Origin: Erysipelotrichaceae bacterium
GTDB taxonomy: Bacteria; Bacillota_I; Bacilli_A; Erysipelotrichales; Erysipelotrichaceae
Direction: 5' to 3'
Assembly: GCA_017561615.1 (NCBI GenBank)
Contig: JAFZBT010000099.1
Coordinates: forward strand, 1-23,180
Length of the DNA stretch: 23,180 nucleotides
A program made the position numbers and the translations under genes. Below the pieces are notes generated by a model. That model had not been told where the DNA came from. It did not search any database and was given only the letters and a program-made list of their open reading frames with translations. This document shows, piece after piece, positions 19,737-23,180 of the stretch (the stretch's first letter is position 1; each line of letters begins with the position of its first letter).

Positions 19737-20387
19737 TCAGATCTCCAGAGGCTCCTCGTCCAGCGGCTGGAAGTCTTCGCCTTCGTCACCGACCGGCGGA
19801 CGGCGGTGATGAAACGGCATCGGACGGGCTTGCGGTCCTCTCTCCTCAAACTCGAAGGGCATCGGACGGGCCTGCGGTCCTCTTTCCTCAAACTCAAAAG
19901 GCAGCGGACGGAATCCGCCCTCCGGGCCAAACGGCCGGCGGCATCTGCCCCTGGGCATCCTCATTTCCTCTTCGGTCAGTGGATGGCTGTCAACGATCTT
20001 GCCCAGCAGCTCTTCCAGCTGCTTCTTCTCGTCATCGGAAAGGCAGTCAAATACGTCCTCCCTTTCTTCTCTCTTTTCCAGAGCCTCGGCGCTCTTTCTG
20101 CCCTCTTCCGTCAGGAAGATGCGGTTGACGCGGCCATCGGCCTCATCGCTCTGCCTGCTGATCTGGCCGCCGTTTTCCAGCTTGGCCAGCAGCTCGCCGG
20201 CTGACTGCGGGCGGATGCCCAGCAGGTAGGCCAGCTGTCTCTGGTTCATGCCGTCATTGATCGCCAGAAGCGAGAGGATGCGGTTCTGAGTATCGGGATA
20301 GTTGCCGAACTCCCTCACCCTGTTACGCCTCAGCAATGCGGCGGTCTTTCTGAATCGGTCGTGTAGTGTTTCATTCTTTCTGTTCAT
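19737..20387 (-). CDS. MarR family transcriptional regulator with long repeat-bearing C-terminal tail
   Basis: A 216-residue protein. Residues ~35-105 form the MarR winged helix: NRILSLLAINDGMNQRQLAY followed by LLGIRPQSAGELLAKLENGG (recognition helix) and the wing RQSDEADGRVNRIFLTEEG. The helix ending near VDSHPLT completes the dimerisation region (~145), where most MarR proteins stop. The last ~70 residues are a Pro/Arg/Glu/Phe-rich tail holding two copies of a 14-residue unit RP(L/M)PFEFEERGPQA, a third broken copy with HHRR, and an acidic end. ATG 20387 is chosen because AAAGGAG lies 8 bases upstream. It probably represses its own promoter through the flanking palindromes; the inducer is unknown. 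Confidence 0.88.
   Translation of the reverse strand: MNRKNETLHDRFRKTAALLRRNRVREFGNYPDTQNRILSLLAINDGMNQRQLAYLLGIRPQSAGELLAKLENGGQISRQSDEADGRVNRIFLTEEGRKSAEALEKREEREDVFDCLSDDEKKQLEELLGKIVDSHPLTEEEMRMPRGRCRRPFGPEGGFRPLPFEFEERGPQARPMPFEFEERGPQARPMPFHHRRPPVGDEGEDFQPLDEEPLEI
19816..19911. repeat. 42-bp tandem repeat inside marR
   Basis: GGCATCGGACGG, GGCATCGGACGG and GGCAGCGGACGG start at 19816, 19858 and 19900, giving two full 42-bp units and the start of a third. The frame is kept, so the unit count changes the tail by 14 residues. Confidence 0.9.
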
Positions 20388-20415
20388 GAAATCAGCTCCT
20401 TTCGCAATAAACAAA

Positions 20416-20474
20416 TAAGGTACCTTAATTATATCGGCACGCCTGAGCGGCTGTCAATATGCTAAGGTACCTTT
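20416..20474 (-). promoter_or_regulatory. marR promoter bracketed by two AAGGTACCTT operators
   Basis: On the minus strand perfect TTGACA (complement of 20452-20457) and TATAAT (complement of 20428-20433) are 18 bp apart. The palindrome TAAGGTACCTTA (20416-20427) touches the -10 box, and a second copy (AAGGTACCTT, 20464-20473) lies just upstream of the -35. Their centres are 47 bp apart. This is the layout expected for autorepression by a MarR dimer pair. Confidence 0.85.
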
Positions 20475-20483
20475 TTTATTCTT

Positions 20484-21812
20484 TCAGAACGGTCCGCGGT
20501 CAAACAGGAAGTTCCGCAGCAGCTTGCCCCGGGCAAAGGCCGGGGTCGTCAGCGTCACCCAGGTGCGGGAGAACAGGCGGAAGCGCCCGCGCAGCCGGGT
20601 AAATGCCGGCCATTTCTTCAGCCCCTCACCATTGGGATTTCCGGTCTTGATGAAGTTGGCCGTATAGTCGATCATCGTCTTGCTGATCTGCCGGTCCTCA
20701 TCGGTGAACGGGCGCCAGCTCTTTTCCATGTTGCCGAACATGTACCACAGATCGGCGGCATGGAAGGCCTTGTAGCTTTCGCCCGGCGGCGTGACGTCAA
20801 AATAGTAGCCGTATACCGGATTGAGTTTCCGGCGGGAGCGGTTGAGAGCCAGGCCGTAGGCCAGTTCGAAGATCATGAAGGGGAACATGTCCTGCGAGGT
20901 AACCCCGATCAGCAGCGGCACGTTGACGTCCTCATCCCTCCTGGCTATCTCATGGGGATAGTCGCGGATGATCTTTCCGTCGATTGCCGGAACGCCGACC
21001 TGCAGGCTCTTGGAGGCCTGCTTGCAGTCATACCAGGTCTGCCACAGCTTGCGGGCATCGACCTTCTTCAATTCATCATCGGTCTTACAGCCGCATTTTT
21101 CTCTCACTTCATCCCAGAAGGGCTGATTCTGCTCTCGGGGAGCCGGACCGGCAAACTTGGGAACCAGACCGGCGCCGGACATCATGATGGCTCCGCTGAT
21201 CAGACCGATCAGCCGGTTGTCCAGTAACAGGTCCGCCACTCCCATGGCTCCGGCCGACTGGCCCATCAGCACGATGTGGCTGCCGTCGCCGCCGAAGGCT
21301 TCAATGTTATCACGGACCCAGTGAATGGCATATTCCATGTCCTGAAGGCCGAAGTTCTCCGATCCGTAAAGTCCGAAGACATTGAGACGGTAGCCGACGG
21401 ATACCTGAATGATGCCCCGGTCGGTGAACTCGTGGGAGCTGCCGAAGGGCTCGTCATCGATGCAGCCGTTCTCAAAGGCGCCGCCGTGGAAGTACATCAC
21501 CACCGGGCAGTTTTCCGGCTGCTTGGGAGTCAGAATTGAAAGGGTCATCGGCGATTCCGCCCAGTCGGAGAAACGCATGTAGTCAAACTCCCGGAAGTAG
21601 AAGCCATCCTCCGCCTTCTCATCATAGTACTCAAAGCGCTGGTGGCAGTTTACCTGCCGCTGGGTTGCGTCAAACTCTTCCCAGAACGGCACTTCCCGGG
21701 GTTCCTCAAACCTTTCGGTCACGGCATAGGGAATACTGTGGAATTCTCTTCCGTATTCGTTTTCCCAGCCCCTGATCCTGCCGAAGCGGGTCTCAACATA
21801 ACATTCCTTCAT
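20484..21812 (-). CDS. Type-B carboxylesterase family protein
   Basis: A 442-residue alpha/beta hydrolase, somewhat shorter than the ~500 usual for type-B carboxylesterases. The oxyanion-hole motif HGGAF is at ~109-113, the nucleophile Ser186 in FGGDGSHIVLMGQSAGA, the probable acid Asp308 in TSQDMFPF, and the His351 in AFHAADLWYMFGN. The N-terminal ETRFGRIRGWENEYGREFHS followed by IPYA matches the family's opening. It lacks a signal peptide, so it should act in the cytoplasm on ester substrates that cannot be named. ATG 21812 has GAGG 8 bases upstream. No terminator separates it from the marR promoter 27 bases on, so read-through into marR is possible and the esterase may be part of the same regulatory unit. 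Confidence 0.92.
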   Translation of the reverse strand: MKECYVETRFGRIRGWENEYGREFHSIPYAVTERFEEPREVPFWEEFDATQRQVNCHQRFEYYDEKAEDGFYFREFDYMRFSDWAESPMTLSILTPKQPENCPVVMYFHGGAFENGCIDDEPFGSSHEFTDRGIIQVSVGYRLNVFGLYGSENFGLQDMEYAIHWVRDNIEAFGGDGSHIVLMGQSAGAMGVADLLLDNRLIGLISGAIMMSGAGLVPKFAGPAPREQNQPFWDEVREKCGCKTDDELKKVDARKLWQTWYDCKQASKSLQVGVPAIDGKIIRDYPHEIARRDEDVNVPLLIGVTSQDMFPFMIFELAYGLALNRSRRKLNPVYGYYFDVTPPGESYKAFHAADLWYMFGNMEKSWRPFTDEDRQISKTMIDYTANFIKTGNPNGEGLKKWPAFTRLRGRFRLFSRTWVTLTTPAFARGKLLRNFLFDRGPF

Positions 21813-21826
21813 TATCATTTCCTCAT

Positions 21827-21840
21827 GGATCATGCGATCC
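21827..21840. promoter_or_regulatory. Small inverted repeat in the esterase leader
   Basis: GGATC/GATCC with a 4-base centre lies between the promoter and the SD of the esterase gene. It may form a leader hairpin or be a binding site. Confidence 0.35.
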
Positions 21841-21857
21841 GGCATGTTTCCGTCTTC

Positions 21858-21886
21858 ATTCTAGCAACTGAGTCCTAAAAAGACAA
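21858..21886 (-). promoter_or_regulatory. Promoter of the carboxylesterase gene
   Basis: TTGTCT (complement of 21881-21886), 17 bp, TAGAAT (complement of 21858-21863), with a TG one base before the -10. Confidence 0.7.
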
Positions 21887-21928
21887 ATTCAGCGTTGAAC
21901 AGAACAACAAACCGGGCCATAAAAAAAG

Positions 21929-22005
21929 TGGCGTCCCCGTCCGGATTCGAACCGGAGACCTTTCGCTTAGGAGGCGAACGCTCTATCCAGCTGAGCTACG
22001 GGGAC
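21929..22005 (-). tRNA. tRNA-Arg (anticodon CCT)
   Basis: A full cloverleaf on the minus strand. The 7-bp acceptor stem GTCCCCG/CGGGGAC is followed by the D arm (GCTCAGCTGGATAGAGC), an anticodon stem TTCGC/GCGAA around the loop CTCCTAA, and the T arm with GGTTCGAATCC. The anticodon CCT reads AGG (Arg). The discriminator base is G and the 3' CCA is encoded; seven Ts follow after one base and probably end transcription. Confidence 0.96.
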
Positions 22006-22015
22006 ATCCTAGAAC

Positions 22016-22024
22016 ATTATAGCA
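22016..22024 (-). promoter_or_regulatory. Extended -10 promoter of tRNA-Arg
   Basis: On the minus strand TGCTATAAT, ending 10 bases before the mature 5' end. No clear -35 box. Confidence 0.65.
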
Positions 22025-22137
22025 TCCTCACCCCGTTTTTTTACCCCCTTCCCGTCGTTTTTTCGTCTTTTTATGCACCGGACGGCCATGTTTTGTCCGG
22101 TTTGCCGGTCAACCGTGTATACCCCTGGCCGCCGGTA

Positions 22138-22146
22138 TGCTAAAAT
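22138..22146 (+). promoter_or_regulatory. Extended -10 promoter of the acidic Cys-tail protein gene
   Basis: TGCTAAAAT, ending 21 bases before the ATG at 22168. No clear -35 box. Confidence 0.55.
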
Positions 22147-22167
22147 TAGTCAGGTGGTTAAGTAAAA

Positions 22168-22926
22168 ATGCGTGATTTATATCTTAACAAGATCGTGGAT
22201 CTTACCGATCCCCAGTGTGAATTCATCAGTGAATTCAACAGAGAAATAAAGAAGTACGGAGCGATCGTCTACAACTACGAATCCAACTCCTATCAGTTCA
22301 TCAGGAACTTCCAGCACATCGACTGCAAGAAGGAGATCCTGCCGGATTTCATGCGGGTGGAAAACGCCAATGCCCTGCTCAACGGACTGCAGCTGACCAT
22401 TCACTATGAATTCGATCCCGAAGAGGAAGAGGACCAGGAGAATCTGGAGATCTGGAATGAAGAGATCTCCAGGATCGAGCTGCCGGTCTTCTGTTACCAG
22501 GAAGACGGCGAGATCGACATCGACAGGTACATTCCCTACACCACGGAAGTGACCAGGCATGTCGTCTGGTTCCTCAGCAAAGAAAGCTACGACTTCATTC
22601 TGGACTGCGATCTGCTGATGCTGACGCCGGTGATCAAGAACATCAACGTCGCCCGACAGCTGATCAGAAACTACGGCATTTATCCCTTCCAGTTTGAATA
22701 CGATCCTGCCGATCAGGACGGCTATGAGATCCCCGAACTCTACGGCGTCTACCAGCAGCTGGAAGACGACATGGACATGGCCGCCGGCCTGGTACTGGGC
22801 GAGGATTACGAACAGGAAGAAGAGATCCCCTGTGAAAAGAAAAAGAAGGAATGCAGCTGCTGCTGCGACGACGGGGACTGTCAGTGCGATGAGGACTGCC
22901 GCAAAAAGGAAGAAAAAAAGGCTTAG
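22168..22926 (+). CDS. Acidic protein of unknown function with a cysteine-rich C-terminal tail
   Basis: A 252-residue soluble acidic protein without a signal peptide or membrane segment. Residues 1-200 look like one globular domain (FNREIKKYGAIVYNYESNSY, HVVWFLSKESYDFILDCDLL) that I do not recognise. The tail (219-252) has eight Cys: C222, C229, C231, C232, C233, C238, C240 and C244, set among Asp/Glu/Lys in CSCCCDDGDCQCDEDC, then a run of Lys/Glu. This density suggests metal binding or redox chemistry, but that is inference. The SD AGGTGG lies 10 bases before the ATG. The terminator stem overlaps the last codons. Convergent with the Sir2 gene. Confidence 0.8.
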   Translation: MRDLYLNKIVDLTDPQCEFISEFNREIKKYGAIVYNYESNSYQFIRNFQHIDCKKEILPDFMRVENANALLNGLQLTIHYEFDPEEEEDQENLEIWNEEISRIELPVFCYQEDGEIDIDRYIPYTTEVTRHVVWFLSKESYDFILDCDLLMLTPVIKNINVARQLIRNYGIYPFQFEYDPADQDGYEIPELYGVYQQLEDDMDMAAGLVLGEDYEQEEEIPCEKKKKECSCCCDDGDCQCDEDCRKKEEKKA

Positions 22927-22936
22927 ACCTTTTTTC
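22914..22936. terminator. Bidirectional AT-rich terminator at the end of the acidic protein gene
   Basis: AAAAAAGG/CCTTTTTT stem with a 6-base loop containing the stop codon. It is flanked by A and T runs, so it can serve the Sir2 gene too. Only two G-C pairs, so probably weak. Confidence 0.5.
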
Positions 22937-22937
22937 T

Positions 22938-23180
22938 TTACGGATTTACCTTTATCTGGCTCAGCACTTCGCCGACCTTGCCGTTGATCACCAGTTCGGC
23001 ATTGCCGTCGGAACTGGTCGATGACAGGTTGATGATCACCAGGTGCCTGCCGCTGAAGTAGTTGACGAAGCCGGCGGCCGGATAGACGATCAGCGATGTC
23101 CCGGCGATCACCAGACAGTCAGCCTGGGAGATCGCCCGGATGGCTCCGGTGATGGTCCGGTCATCCAGGCCTTCCTCATA
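22938..23180 (-). CDS. Sir2-type NAD-dependent protein deacylase, 3' part only
   Basis: The last 80 codons of a minus-strand gene that runs out of the window. The translation begins YEEGLDDRTITGAIRAIS, then ADCLVIAGTSLIVYPAAGFV and GRHLVIINLSSTSSDGNAEL, followed by VINGKVGEVL. GTSL-V-PAA and the IN-S/T-x(2-4)-D block are the NAD-binding features of bacterial CobB/SrtN sirtuins. The catalytic His and zinc cysteines lie outside the window. The enzyme would remove acyl groups from lysines using NAD. Confidence 0.93.
   Translation of the reverse strand, partial: YEEGLDDRTITGAIRAISQADCLVIAGTSLIVYPAAGFVNYFSGRHLVIINLSSTSSDGNAELVINGKVGEVLSQIKVNP

Noticed and set aside
21895..22143. Plus-strand ORF of 82 residues containing SGFEPETFRLGGERSIQLSYGD
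   Set aside because: It is the antisense reading of tRNA-Arg and has no SD; such ORFs are a known artefact.

Overview
The window looks like chromosomal DNA from a Gram-positive bacterium of the Firmicutes, probably near the Erysipelotrichia. That placement is an inference. It rests on a T-box leader in front of thrS, an LCP ligase, TagGH-type polymer export, LicD- and TagB/TagF-type transferases, AzlCD, strong SD sites, and many extended -10 promoters. Coding regions favour C and G at third codon positions while intergenic DNA is AT-rich. No phage, insertion sequence or CRISPR array was seen.

Left part (1-4070): the 3' end of a purine permease gene with a strong terminator, then a pair of 35-bp repeats with inverted ends. 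Next is a two-gene DUF4160/DUF2442 operon that resembles a toxin-antitoxin module, with a palindrome filling its promoter spacer. Then thrS (a form without the TGS domain) under a complete T-box leader with a Thr (ACC) specifier. The following ~350 bp has no intact gene but holds a 33-bp near-perfect palindrome and what may be the tail of a decayed gene.

Centre (4100-15100): a MATE transporter, an LCP-family ligase whose -10 box lies so close to its ATG that the mRNA may be leaderless, and, converging on it, an eight-gene minus-strand operon for a cell-surface phosphopolymer. In transcription order this encodes a PglF/CapD-type UDP-sugar 4,6-dehydratase, a DegT-type aminotransferase, an initiating sugar phosphotransferase, LicD, a TagB/TagF-like transferase, an unrecognised 33-residue membrane peptide, an ABC-2 permease and its ATPase. 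With the LCP ligase this reads as a compact route: make an amino-sugar nucleotide, load it on undecaprenyl phosphate, extend it with phospho-alditol or phosphocholine units, export it, and attach it to peptidoglycan. No PglD-type acetyltransferase is present, so the sugar may keep a free 4-amino group, as AATGal does in pneumococcal teichoic acid. This is the most interesting system in the window.

Right part (15180-23180): a DUF4037 nucleotidyltransferase-like gene, xpt, an acyltransferase-3 membrane protein, the azlCD amino-acid exporter pair, a helical charged protein, a MarR regulator with a repeat-rich tail whose consensus promoter is bracketed by two AAGGTACCTT palindromes, a type-B carboxylesterase, tRNA-Arg(CCT) with encoded CCA, an acidic protein with a cysteine-rich tail, and the 3' end of a Sir2 deacylase gene.

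All function calls come from reading motifs and family patterns by eye. No database search was possible.
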